Source: Croceicoccus gelatinilyticus
GTDB taxonomy: Bacteria; Pseudomonadota; Alphaproteobacteria; Sphingomonadales; Sphingomonadaceae
Length of the DNA stretch: 64,000 nucleotides
Direction of reading: 5' to 3'
NCBI RefSeq assembly: GCF_018398395.1
Contig: NZ_JAHCBF010000003.1
Coordinates: 248,001-312,000, forward strand
The position numbers and the translations under genes are program-made. This document shows positions 1 through 7,382 of this stretch, piece by piece (the first letter of the stretch is position 1; every line of letters starts with the position of its first letter). The notes under the pieces are model-generated. The model was not told the origin of the DNA, ran no database searches, and worked only from the letters and a program-made list of their open reading frames with translations.

Positions 1-1
1 T

Positions 2-319
2 TCCCGCCACATCTTCCTCTGCGCCGATCAGACGAAGCCCAAGTGCTGCCCGAAGAAGGCAGGGCTGGAATCGTGGGACTACCTGAAAACCCGCCTCGCC
101 GAACTCGGCCTCGACCGTGCGGGCGGGGTCATGCGCACCAAGGCCAACTGCCTGCGCCTATGTGTCGCGGGGCCGCTGGCGGTCGTTTATCCCGAAGGCG
201 TCTGGTACCACTCGTGCAGCCCCGACGTGCTGGAAGAGATTATCCAGAAGCACCTCGTCGGGGGAGAGCCGGTGGAAGAATACCGGCTGACCGTGCCGGA
301 AGAGGCAGACCAGACCTAG
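2..319 (+). CDS. (2Fe-2S) ferredoxin domain protein, 5' end missing
   Basis: Partial gene: the reading frame is already open at base 2 and 105 residues are visible before the TAG. It looks like a thioredoxin-like [2Fe-2S] ferredoxin (Shethna/COG3411 type), a small cytoplasmic electron carrier. Visible cysteines are C7, C15 and C16 in [12 protein letters not shown], then C50 and C54 in the pair NCLRLC. That C-x(n)-C followed by C-x3-C spacing is the cluster-ligand pattern of the family. [13 protein letters not shown] also resembles family members. The stop codon shares four bases (CTAG) with the stop of the convergent gene. The electron-transfer partner cannot be deduced from the window. Confidence 0.8.
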   Translation, partial: SRHIFLCADQTKPKCCPKKAGLESWDYLKTRLAELGLDRAGGVMRTKANCLRLCVAGPLAVVYPEGVWYHSCSPDVLEEIIQKHLVGGEPVEEYRLTVPEEADQT

Positions 320-627
320 TCGATCTCGTCCCAGGCGTCTTTGGCCTGATCGCCCAGCCTGTCATCGATCGCTTCGTCGTGGCCGGTCCCGCTCGACAGG
401 AAGACAAGTCCCATGAGTGCCGCCATCAGCATCATCGCCGCCGTCACGCCAAGCGCGGTCGCGATATAGAGGTGGATCGAGACCATCCCGTTGCGCCAAT
501 AGAGAAAGCCCAGCGACAGCACGACGGCAACGCTGGTAATGCCGAACATCAGCTTCATCAGCCAGCGATAGCGCGCCCATGCGTAGGCAGCGTTTTCCGG
601 GTCGTCGAGGGGTGATCTGGGGGCCAT
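316..627 (-). CDS. small two-helix membrane protein, unknown function
   Basis: A 103-residue protein starting at ATG 627. It has two hydrophobic segments, roughly residues 27-44 ([19 protein letters not shown]) and 52-78 ([19 protein letters not shown]). A charged C-terminus follows ([20 protein letters not shown]). Both ends are predicted to lie on the same side of the inner membrane. Similar small proteins are common in sphingomonads, but I cannot name a function. A 670-residue open frame continues upstream in the same phase, but that extension runs antisense to three well-supported genes, so the short start is preferred. Confidence 0.7.
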   Translation of the reverse strand: MAPRSPLDDPENAAYAWARYRWLMKLMFGITSVAVVLSLGFLYWRNGMVSIHLYIATALGVTAAMMLMAALMGLVFLSSGTGHDEAIDDRLGDQAKDAWDEID

Positions 628-741
628 GACGGGCCTCACATGGACCTGATGCGGCCCGCTGGCAAGTCGGCGACTCTTGTGGCACCATGCGTGGCGCAGT
701 GCCGCTGCGACGGGCGGTGGCCAGCGCAGGAGAGACGCACC

Positions 742-1173
742 ATGAGCATTGCGAGGATCATCGCCGGACGAGACTTCGAGATTGTCACCTGCAAGGCCGC
801 GACCAAAGTCAGCGAGGCGGTCGAACTGCTCACCGAACGCCGGATCGGCGCCATGCCCGTGACCGACGACGAAGGCCGCGTGATCGGCGTCTTTTCCGAA
901 CGCGATGTGATCCGCTGCCTGAAAGCGCATGGCGGAGAGGCGCTGAACCTCGACATGGAAAAGGTGATGACCTCGCCTGCCGTGACGGTCAGCCCGGACA
1001 CTTCGGAAAACCAGGCCCTGGCGCTCATGACCCGCCGCCGTATTCGCCACTTGCCGGTCGTCGAAGACGGCAAGATGGTCGATTTCGTCTCCATCGGCGA
1101 CCTCGTCAAATCGCGCATCGATTCCATCGAATCCGAAGCGCAGGCGATGCGGGAATACATCCACAGCGTCTGA
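742..1173 (+). CDS. CBS domain-containing protein
   Basis: A 143-residue protein made almost entirely of two CBS repeats, about residues 8-65 and 75-133, which pair as a Bateman module. CBS pairs usually bind adenine nucleotides and act as energy or redox sensors. The sequence shows the family hallmarks: a small-residue turn followed by a conserved acid ([24 protein letters not shown] and the second-repeat [19 protein letters not shown]). Stand-alone proteins of this length are typical in alphaproteobacteria. ATG 742 is chosen over the in-frame ATG at 640 because AGGAGAG lies just upstream and the family begins at this point. The partner enzyme is unknown. Confidence 0.85.
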   Translation: MSIARIIAGRDFEIVTCKAATKVSEAVELLTERRIGAMPVTDDEGRVIGVFSERDVIRCLKAHGGEALNLDMEKVMTSPAVTVSPDTSENQALALMTRRRIRHLPVVEDGKMVDFVSIGDLVKSRIDSIESEAQAMREYIHSV

Positions 1174-1228
1174 CGGCCATGCCTGCGCCGCCTTGCCCCA
1201 AGGCGCGGCACATCCTATCTCGACAGGC

Positions 1229-1558
1229 ATGGAACAGCCCATCGACCTGAGCCCGTCCGCCGCCAAGCGCGTGGCGACGATTGCCGCCAAGCAAGGACGT
1301 GACGCCGCGCTGCGTCTGGCCGTCGAAGGTGGTGGCTGTTCCGGGTTCCAGTACCGTTTCGACCTTGCCGGTGAGATCGAGGGCGATGACATCGTCGTCG
1401 AACGCGACGGGGTGAAGCTCGTCGTCGATTCGGTCAGTCTCGATCTGGTGCGCGGCAGCATCGTGGATTTCGTGGAATCGCTGGGCGGTGCCTCGTTCCA
1501 GGTGTCGAACCCCAACGCGGCCGCGGGCTGCGGCTGCGGTTCCAGCTTCTCGATCTGA
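1229..1558 (+). CDS. erpA: iron-sulfur cluster insertion protein ErpA/IscA-type
   Basis: A 109-residue A-type carrier that receives Fe-S clusters and passes them to apo-proteins. The three ligand cysteines are present: C37 in GGGCSGFQY and C101/C103 in the C-terminal GCGCGSSF motif. The core fold is full length. An upstream in-frame ATG (1193) would add 12 residues unlike the family, so ATG 1229 is chosen. It lies between the CBS gene and xth on the same strand, with 55 bases to the former's stop and 23 to the latter's start. ErpA and IscA cannot be separated firmly by eye. Confidence 0.88.
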   Translation: MEQPIDLSPSAAKRVATIAAKQGRDAALRLAVEGGGCSGFQYRFDLAGEIEGDDIVVERDGVKLVVDSVSLDLVRGSIVDFVESLGGASFQVSNPNAAAGCGCGSSFSI

Positions 1559-1581
1559 TTTTCGGTTCGAGGGGGACGGCA

Positions 1582-2358
1582 ATGCGCATCGCGAGCTTCA
1601 ACATCAACGGCGTGAAGGCACGCCTGCCGCGCCTGCTTGAATGGCTGAATGAAACGAAGCCCGACGTCGCCTGCCTGCAGGAAATCAAGTCGAGCGACGA
1701 GACTTTCCCGGGCGATGCCTTCCACGAAGTCGGCTATCGCGCGATCTGGCACGGACAGAAGGGCTTCAACGGTGTAGCCATCCTGCGCCGTGGGGAAGAG
1801 CCTGCGCACGAAGTTCTGCGCGGCCTTCCCGGTGACGATGAGGACACGCACTCCCGCTATATCGAGGCGGACGTGAACGGCGTGCGCGTGGTGTGCATCT
1901 ACCTGCCCAACGGCAATCCGGTGCCGGGGCCCAAGTTCGACTACAAATTGAACTGGATGAAGCGTCTGCGCACGCGCATGTCGCAGCTTCTGGCGGAAGA
2001 GATTCCTGCAGTCGTCATCGGCGACTATAACGTGATCCCCGAAGACAAGGACGTCTGGTCGCCCAAGGCTATGGCATCCGATGCCCTGATGCAGCCGGAA
2101 TCGCGCGATGCCTATTTCCGTTTGATCAATGACGGGTGGACAGACGCGATCGACCTGCATCACCCGCGCGGCGGCATGTGGACCTTCTGGGACTATCAGG
2201 CCGGTGCGTGGCAGCGCGATCATGGCTTCCGCATCGACCATGCGCTGCTGTCGCCGAAGCTGGCCGACAGGCTGGTCGCAACAGGCATCGACCGCGAATA
2301 TCGCGGCCGGGAAAAGGCCAGCGACCACGTTCCCGTCTGGGTCGAAGTCACCGACTGA
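1582..2358 (+). CDS. xth: exodeoxyribonuclease III (AP endonuclease)
   Basis: A 258-residue member of the exonuclease III/EEP family, which cleaves DNA 5' of abasic sites and removes 3' blocking groups in base excision repair. Motifs in order are the N-terminal SFNINGVKARL with the metal-binding Asn, CLQEIKSSDETFP with the catalytic Glu, YLPNGNP, VIGDYNVIPEDKDVWSP with the Asp-x-Asn pair, and RIDHALLSP with the catalytic Asp-His. Length is normal. A strong bidirectional terminator follows and separates it from the convergent sleB-like gene. Confidence 0.95.
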   Translation: MRIASFNINGVKARLPRLLEWLNETKPDVACLQEIKSSDETFPGDAFHEVGYRAIWHGQKGFNGVAILRRGEEPAHEVLRGLPGDDEDTHSRYIEADVNGVRVVCIYLPNGNPVPGPKFDYKLNWMKRLRTRMSQLLAEEIPAVVIGDYNVIPEDKDVWSPKAMASDALMQPESRDAYFRLINDGWTDAIDLHHPRGGMWTFWDYQAGAWQRDHGFRIDHALLSPKLADRLVATGIDREYRGREKASDHVPVWVEVTD

Positions 2359-2385
2359 TCGGTTTTCCAGGGTTCTGAAATAACG

Positions 2386-2419
2386 AAAGGCCGCCGGATG
2401 GGGGGATCCGGCGGCCTTT
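2386..2419. terminator. bidirectional terminator hairpin between xth and the SleB-like gene
   Basis: A perfect 14-bp stem (AAAGGCCGCCGGAT pairing with ATCCGGCGGCCTTT) closes a loop of six G. It lies in the gap between two convergent genes. The T run is inside the stem, with more T-rich sequence on the minus side, so it can serve both directions. Confidence 0.85.
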
Positions 2420-2473
2420 CCGCTTCCGCGCGCGTTTGGGGGGGACGCGCTTCAGCGATCTGATACTACCGGC

Positions 2474-3160
2474 TTAGCGGTAGAAGATGTGGTTATCGAT
2501 CTGGGCCAACCGGGTCAGCTTGTTCTTCCAGCGGGGCGACACATAGTTCGCGTGGAAGAACAGGGCGCCCTCGGCCTGGCTTTCCCATGCATTATCGCGA
2601 GCGATCACGGCCAGCTTCTTGGCACGCTGCCAAGCGCGGCTGCCGGTGTTGATCGCGGGCATACGGCCACCGCGCACGAACGAGAACTGCGAACGCTGAT
2701 AGACAACGCCGCAATAGCTCGACGGGAAGCGGCTGGATTCGGCGCGGGCGATGATCACGCGGCCAACGGCCAGTTGCCCTGCCAGCGGTTCGCCCTTCGA
2801 TTCGAAATAGATCGCCCCGGCGAGGCAGCGCATCTGTTCGTCGAGAGTGTCGGGAACCGGCGAGGCGGCGACCAGTTCACGAAGCGACGATGCAGTCTGC
2901 GGCGCGACTTCCGGCTTTTCGGGAAGCGGCTGCACGACAGGCTGCGAAATGAAAGCAGGCGCGGCTTCCCCGGATACGGCAGCGTCTTCGACCTGCGTAT
3001 CAACGGCGGATTCCGCCTGTGCATCTTCTTGGACGGAGACTTCGACGGGCCCTGCCACGTCGCTGTCTGCAAATGCGCTGGACCCGTCCGTTCCCAGCAG
3101 TATGACCCCGAGGGTCGCGACCAGCGAAAGAACGCTGGCGCCCTTAACCTTGCGGCTCAT
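2474..3160 (-). CDS. exported cell wall hydrolase (SleB/CwlJ family)
   Basis: A 228-residue envelope protein. The first about 30 residues form a signal peptide or membrane anchor (SVLSLVATLGVILLGTDGSSAFA). A low-complexity acidic and proline-rich linker runs to about residue 108. The C-terminal part is the SleB-type hydrolase domain, with the family's CLAGAIYFESKGEPLAGQLAVG start and catalytic Glu, then VIIARAESSRFPSSYCGVVYQ and FFHANYVSPRW. Such proteins cut peptidoglycan glycan strands; in non-sporulating alphaproteobacteria the role is cell-wall turnover. ATG 3160 opens directly on the signal sequence. Confidence 0.85.
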   Translation of the reverse strand: MSRKVKGASVLSLVATLGVILLGTDGSSAFADSDVAGPVEVSVQEDAQAESAVDTQVEDAAVSGEAAPAFISQPVVQPLPEKPEVAPQTASSLRELVAASPVPDTLDEQMRCLAGAIYFESKGEPLAGQLAVGRVIIARAESSRFPSSYCGVVYQRSQFSFVRGGRMPAINTGSRAWQRAKKLAVIARDNAWESQAEGALFFHANYVSPRWKNKLTRLAQIDNHIFYR

Positions 3161-3384
3161 CGATGTTCTATCGAGTGCGGTTAACGTCCTGTCGCAGCGC
3201 TTTCGAAGGAACGGCGGTCGATCCCGACAACCTTTTGTGTGTTCCTTGAAACGGCGCTGCCGGCCGTTCCCCGTCTGCGCGCTTGATCAGGCGTGCCTTA
3301 ATGCACGCGCGATCTGCCTACGCCCGTCAATCGCGCGCCATGTGCGATTGTGGCGGAAAAGTGTCAACACCGGTAACCAAGACG

Positions 3385-3717
3385 TTAATCCATTCCCGGG
3401 ATGAACTGTTGCGCATTTGCGACATCCAGTTCCACGACCCAGCAATCGGGATCCTGCGCGCCGCGCCTGTCGACGTAGTCATTGAAATCAAATGGTTTTT
3501 CGGGGTCAGAGCGCCTGCTTTCGGCCCATTTTCGGCCACCCGACAGGTCTGGCATACGCTCGTAAAGTATTGAATCCCCGCCTCTTTCGCAAATAACGAC
3601 AAGAAGGGAACCAGAATCCGATTCACCCTTTTTGAGTACTGTCGCAAAGCCTCCTGCAACCTCTACCGCGCGAATCATGGCCGTCACTTCAAGCCGAGTC
3701 GGCAAACGCGCGTCCAT
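3385..3717 (-). CDS. DUF1491 family protein
   Basis: A 110-residue protein recognisable as DUF1491, a small alphaproteobacterial family of unknown function. It begins MDARLPTRLEVTAMIRAVE and contains GGFATVLKKGESDSGSLLVVI, typical of the family. It has no signal peptide or membrane segment. It lies 9 bases downstream of the thioesterase gene and in the same direction, so the two are probably co-transcribed. I can assign no biochemical role. Confidence 0.8.
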   Translation of the reverse strand: MDARLPTRLEVTAMIRAVEVAGGFATVLKKGESDSGSLLVVICERGGDSILYERMPDLSGGRKWAESRRSDPEKPFDFNDYVDRRGAQDPDCWVVELDVANAQQFIPGMD

Positions 3718-3726
3718 CGCGGTGCC

Positions 3727-4212
3727 TTATTTGCCTTCGGGCACGCGATATCCCGCAAGACCCGAAAGCTTGATCTGCGATCGCATGAAGGTGCCGGTGC
3801 CGCGGCCCACTTCCTCGCCTTCTTCATCGACCAGGCGCGCTTCACCGATCAATACGCGGCGGCGGCCCGAGATCCACTTACCTTCCGCGATGACGCGCCC
3901 GCCCTTGATGGGCCGCGCGAAGTGCAGGTTGAACGAGGTGGTGAGAAGGAAGCGGTCGGACACCATCGTGTTCGCCGCATAAAACGACGCATCGTCCAGC
4001 ATCTTGAAGTAGATCGTGCCATGCGCAGCCCCAGCGGCATGGAAAACGCTTTCATCGACATCAAATGTGATGCGCGAGAGCCCTTCGCCCACGATTTCCA
4101 GCTTCGATTTGAAGAGCGCGTTGACCGGCGCGGATGCATAAAGCGATTCCAGCGCGCGCCAGTGCATTTGCGCACCGCTTGCCGCCCCATCCCTATTTGC
4201 ACTGTCGCCCAT
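3727..4212 (-). CDS. PaaI-family hotdog-fold thioesterase
   Basis: A 161-residue hotdog-fold protein of the PaaI/YiiD type, expected to hydrolyse acyl-CoA thioesters in the cytoplasm. The region around residues 62-100 (HAAGAAHGTIYFKMLDDASFYAAN) corresponds to the catalytic helix with its conserved small and acidic residues. LTTSFNLHFARPIKGGRVIAEGKW forms the following strands. It shows a clear fold but no substrate specificity. It lies just upstream of the DUF1491 gene on the same strand and 41 bases beyond the ptsN stop. Confidence 0.82.
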   Translation of the reverse strand: MGDSANRDGAASGAQMHWRALESLYASAPVNALFKSKLEIVGEGLSRITFDVDESVFHAAGAAHGTIYFKMLDDASFYAANTMVSDRFLLTTSFNLHFARPIKGGRVIAEGKWISGRRRVLIGEARLVDEEGEEVGRGTGTFMRSQIKLSGLAGYRVPEGK

Positions 4213-4253
4213 CGCTCGCCTTATATCCTGATCGTACCTGCCAACAGGAACGA

Positions 4254-4715
4254 TCAGGCCGCGTCGCGCGTCGATTCGTTCGTCAGCAGGGCGTAGACTG
4301 CCTCGTCGTTCTGCGCTTCGGCAAGGCGGTCGCGCAAGCGGTCGTCGCGCATTATGCGCGAAATCGCGGCCAGCGCGTGAAGATGCGTCGCCCCCGAATT
4401 GTCCGGCGAAAGCAGGCCGAAGGCCACTTCGACCGGCAGGCCATCGGCAGAATCGAACGTGACAGCGGTCGAAAGGCGCAGCACGGCGCAGACCGGACGG
4501 CGCAGGCCAGGGATTCGGGCGTGCGGGATCGCGACGCCGCGACCGAAGCCCGTGCTTCCAAGGCGTTCGCGTTCTTCCAGCGCTTCCATCACGGAAACGG
4601 CGTCGAGATCGTAGACGGCGGCAAAGCGATCGGCGAGCGCCTGGAGCACTTCACCTTTCGACATGGCATTCGACGTCCCGACAGCAGCGGGATCGAGCAG
4701 ATACAGCGCACTCAT
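4254..4715 (-). CDS. ptsN: nitrogen-regulatory PTS EIIA protein PtsN
   Basis: A 153-residue EIIA(Ntr) protein, the terminal phosphate acceptor of the PTS-Ntr relay (PtsP, PtsO, PtsN), which regulates potassium, nitrogen and carbon metabolism by protein contact. The phosphorylated histidine lies in GRGVAIPHARIPGL at about residue 66. The flanking LEERERLGSTGFG and the C-terminal LHALAAISRIMRDDRLRDRL match the family. It follows hpf in the same direction, the common proteobacterial order. The 213-base gap from hpf contains a GC hairpin (4799-4823). Confidence 0.93.
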   Translation of the reverse strand: MSALYLLDPAAVGTSNAMSKGEVLQALADRFAAVYDLDAVSVMEALEERERLGSTGFGRGVAIPHARIPGLRRPVCAVLRLSTAVTFDSADGLPVEVAFGLLSPDNSGATHLHALAAISRIMRDDRLRDRLAEAQNDEAVYALLTNESTRDAA

Positions 4716-4798
4716 AATGTTTTCAGTTCTTCCAGCCTTACTATGGCCGCCCCACTTGTTTTCGAGCAGGTGCAGCCGGGCATCGGCAAAGCGCGGCT

Positions 4799-4823
4799 AG
4801 GCGCGAGGGCACACCCCGCGCCT
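4799..4823. terminator. GC-rich hairpin between hpf and ptsN, possible attenuator
   Basis: AGGCGCG pairs with CGCGCCT, and inner GGG pairs with CCC across one bulged A. There is no T run, so termination efficiency is doubtful; it may instead pause RNA polymerase or stabilise the hpf mRNA end. Confidence 0.4.
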
Positions 4824-4928
4824 GTCCGGCCCTTGCGAACTCTTCTCCCTGATTCGCAAACCGATCTACGTCCGCTCCTTCCATCGGGTGGAAGGCCCCT
4901 CGCGCCTAAACGGCACCAGCGGACAGAA

Positions 4929-5507
4929 TTATGACGGTTCGACCCAGCCGATCGTGCCGTCGGAGCGGCGGTAAACCATATTATGCCGTCCGGTGCCAGC
5001 ATTTTTGAAAAACAGCGCCGGAGTATCGCGCAAATCAAGCATCATCACCGCGTCCGAAACCGAAGTCTCGGGAATGTCGGTGCGAGTCTCGGCAATGATC
5101 GGCGGGGCATCAGTTTCGATGAGTTCTTCGCCATCATCTTCGAAATCGGGCGCAGCACCAAACACGGTGTAGGCCGCATCTTCTTCCTTGAGCGCGTGTT
5201 CTGCCTGCTCATGGCGATCTTTCAGGCGGCGCTTGTAGCGGCGCAGCTGCTTGTCGATCTTCTCGGCGGCCTTGTCGACGGCCTGGTGCGCGTCCTGCGC
5301 CTCGGCGTGGCCCTTGAGGATCAGGCCCTGCATCACGTGCGTGACGATATCGACGGTAAAGCTGTTATGCGGGCCCTTGCCCAGCGTGACTTGGGACGAG
5401 ATCGCCCGGTTGAAGTACTTTTCTACGATTCCGTTGAGTCTGTCGGAGGCGTGTTCCTGAAGCGCTGCACCCGTCTCGACCTGGTGACCGGAAACGCGAA
5501 TATCCAT
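4929..5507 (-). CDS. hpf: long-form ribosome hibernation promoting factor
   Basis: A 192-residue long HPF that binds the 30S decoding centre and dimerises inactive 70S ribosomes. The N-terminal domain (about residues 1-100, starting MDIRVSGHQVETGAALQEHA) is the RaiA/YfiA fold. A charged linker with HEQAEHALKEED follows. The C-terminal dimerisation domain (about 135-190) ends RRSDGTIGWVEPS. ATG 5507 is chosen because AGGAG lies six bases upstream; a TTG six bases earlier is in frame but less likely. It precedes ptsN, as often in Proteobacteria, although rpoN is not the upstream neighbour here. Confidence 0.93.
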   Translation of the reverse strand: MDIRVSGHQVETGAALQEHASDRLNGIVEKYFNRAISSQVTLGKGPHNSFTVDIVTHVMQGLILKGHAEAQDAHQAVDKAAEKIDKQLRRYKRRLKDRHEQAEHALKEEDAAYTVFGAAPDFEDDGEELIETDAPPIIAETRTDIPETSVSDAVMMLDLRDTPALFFKNAGTGRHNMVYRRSDGTIGWVEPS

Positions 5508-5574
5508 CGACAACTCCTATTCTTAGTCTTCTTTTTCATCCCCGTCGGGGAAGGAGCGTGGCGCCGATTGTGGT

Positions 5575-6276
5575 TCAGCCCGCGACCGCTCCTTCATTCC
5601 AGATGGGGTCTTTCAACGTCGCGATAAAGGCCTGGTGCCGCGCGATTTCGTCCGCGCTCGCCGCATGGGGACGAGCCGGTCTCAATTCGCGCCGGACGAC
5701 GACCGTCTCGACTTCGATTGAAACTTCTTGTGCCGCAGCCTCGACCGCCAGCTCGAGCCCGATCTGCCGTCCGCCGGTCAGTTCGACGTAAAGCTGGGCG
5801 AGCAGGTCGGCGTCGAGCAGTGCGCCGTGCTTGGTACGGTGACTGCGATCGATGCCGTAACGGGTACACAGCGCGTCGAGCGAAAGCTTTGCGCCGGGGT
5901 GCTTCTTCTTCGCGATCTGCACGGTGTCGACCATGCGCGAGGTGCACACGATATCGTGCCCGCACATGCCGAGTTCGGCATTGATGAAGCCGAAATCGAA
6001 ACCCGCATTGTGCGCGACCAGCGGCGAATCGCCGATGAATTCGAGGAACTCCGCCACTTTTTCGGCAAAGCGCGGCTTGTCAGACAGGAAGGCGGCGGAA
6101 AGTCCGTGCACGGCCTCTGCCTCTGCCGGCATGTCGCGGTCTGGATTGAAATATTGGTGGTAGACCCGGCCGGTGGCGACCCGGTTGACCATTTCGATGC
6201 AGCCGATTTCGACGAGACGGTCCCCGGTGCGGGGATCAAGGCCAGTGGTTTCGGTATCGAACACGATTTCGCGCAT
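5575..6276 (-). CDS. dnaQ: DNA polymerase III epsilon subunit (3'-5' proofreading exonuclease)
   Basis: A 233-residue DEDDh exonuclease. Exo I is FDTETTGLD with D7 and E9. Exo II is HNAGFDFGFIN. Exo III is HGALLDADLLAQLY with the catalytic His and Asp. It proofreads for the replicative polymerase. ATG 6276 puts the Exo I motif at the usual place. The C-terminal tail (after about residue 185) is the variable clamp and alpha-binding region. In many alphaproteobacteria dnaQ follows coaE; here coaE is 31 kb away on the other side of the putative origin. Confidence 0.94.
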   Translation of the reverse strand: MREIVFDTETTGLDPRTGDRLVEIGCIEMVNRVATGRVYHQYFNPDRDMPAEAEAVHGLSAAFLSDKPRFAEKVAEFLEFIGDSPLVAHNAGFDFGFINAELGMCGHDIVCTSRMVDTVQIAKKKHPGAKLSLDALCTRYGIDRSHRTKHGALLDADLLAQLYVELTGGRQIGLELAVEAAAQEVSIEVETVVVRRELRPARPHAASADEIARHQAFIATLKDPIWNEGAVAG

Positions 6277-6365
6277 TTGAAAAACTATGCGCTTCACCCG
6301 CCCCGGTGGCAAGGGGAGATCGGCGTGCGGAACGAACCTTGCCCACCGCTGGTTCTGACAGGCAG

Positions 6366-7382
6366 ATGCCTATCAAGCCTGCCCCCGACTTTTCATGGCT
6401 AAAGCCCGATCCCCACGGGATTTTCGTGGAGCCGTGCAATGCCTGGATCGACCCGTCGAAGCCGGTTGAGACCGCGCTCGTCACCCACGGGCACGCCGAT
6501 CACGCGCGCGGCGGGCACGGAGCGGTCTTCGCGACTCGGGAAACACTGGCGATCATGAACTTGCGCTATGGCGGTGCGGGGCGCGAGGTGACGGTGCCGA
6601 TGCGCGAGCCTGTGGAGCTGGGCTGCGGCGTTACCGCGACCTATTTCCCGGCGGGCCACGTTCTTGGCAGTGCGCAGATCCTGCTCGAGCACGCTGGCGA
6701 GCGGGTCGTCGTCACCGGCGACTACAAGCGCCGCCCCGATCCGACTTGCGAGCCGTTCGAGGTCGTGCCCTGCGACATCTTCATCACCGAGGCGACGTTC
6801 GGGCTGCCGGTCTTCAAGCACCCCCCGATCGCGGGCGAGATGCGCAAGTTGCTTGATGCACGCGAACAGCGGCCCGAAGGCTGCGTCGCAGTGGGAGCAT
6901 ATGCGCTCGGCAAGGCGCAGCGGGTGATCTGCGAACTGCGCCGCGCGGGTTATCACGACCCCATCTACCTCCACGGCGCGCTGGAGAAGATGTGCGGGCT
7001 CTATGAGGAACTGGGCGTTCCGCTTGGCGAATTGCGCAGCGCGACCGGCATCAGGAAAGACGAATTGAAGGGCGAGATCGTGCTCTGCCCGCCCTCTGCC
7101 CTCAACGACAGGTGGAGCAGACGGCTGCCCGATCCGGTGACCGCGATGGCGTCGGGCTGGATGCGCGTTCGTCAGCGGGCGCGGCAGCGCAATGTCGAAC
7201 TGCCGCTCGTCATTTCCGATCATTGCGACTGGGACGAACTGACCCAGACGATCCGCGAGGTCGATCCGGCGGAAACATGGGTGACGCACGGGCGCGAGGA
7301 AGCATTGCTGCGCTGGTGCCAGCTGAACCAGCGCCGAGCCCGCGCGCTGGCGATGGTCGGATACGAGGATGAGGACGACTGA
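6366..7382 (+). CDS. ligase-associated DNA exonuclease (metallo-beta-lactamase fold)
   Basis: A 338-residue protein of the ligase-associated MBL exonuclease family (related to SNM1/Apollo and CPSF-type nucleases). The HxHxDH metal site is present near residue 40 in VTHGHADHARGGHG. Further ligands are in FPAGHVLGSAQ, VVTGDYKRR and the C-terminal ISDHCDW and VTHGREEALLRW. It is predicted to resect DNA ends for the partner ligase. Its TGA shares one base with the ligase ATG (TGATG), so translation is coupled. An upstream in-frame ATG at 6306 exists, but homology begins with MPIKPAPDFSWLKPDP. Confidence 0.9.
   Translation: MPIKPAPDFSWLKPDPHGIFVEPCNAWIDPSKPVETALVTHGHADHARGGHGAVFATRETLAIMNLRYGGAGREVTVPMREPVELGCGVTATYFPAGHVLGSAQILLEHAGERVVVTGDYKRRPDPTCEPFEVVPCDIFITEATFGLPVFKHPPIAGEMRKLLDAREQRPEGCVAVGAYALGKAQRVICELRRAGYHDPIYLHGALEKMCGLYEELGVPLGELRSATGIRKDELKGEIVLCPPSALNDRWSRRLPDPVTAMASGWMRVRQRARQRNVELPLVISDHCDWDELTQTIREVDPAETWVTHGREEALLRWCQLNQRRARALAMVGYEDEDD

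Noticed and set aside
316-2328. A 670-residue open frame on the minus strand
   Set aside because: Beyond the 103-residue C-terminal part it runs antisense to the CBS, ErpA and exonuclease III genes, which have clear motifs; long antisense frames are expected at this GC content.
4712-5038. A 108-residue minus-strand frame between hpf and ptsN
   Set aside because: It overlaps both genes' ends, lacks a ribosome site and its sequence is low in coding character.
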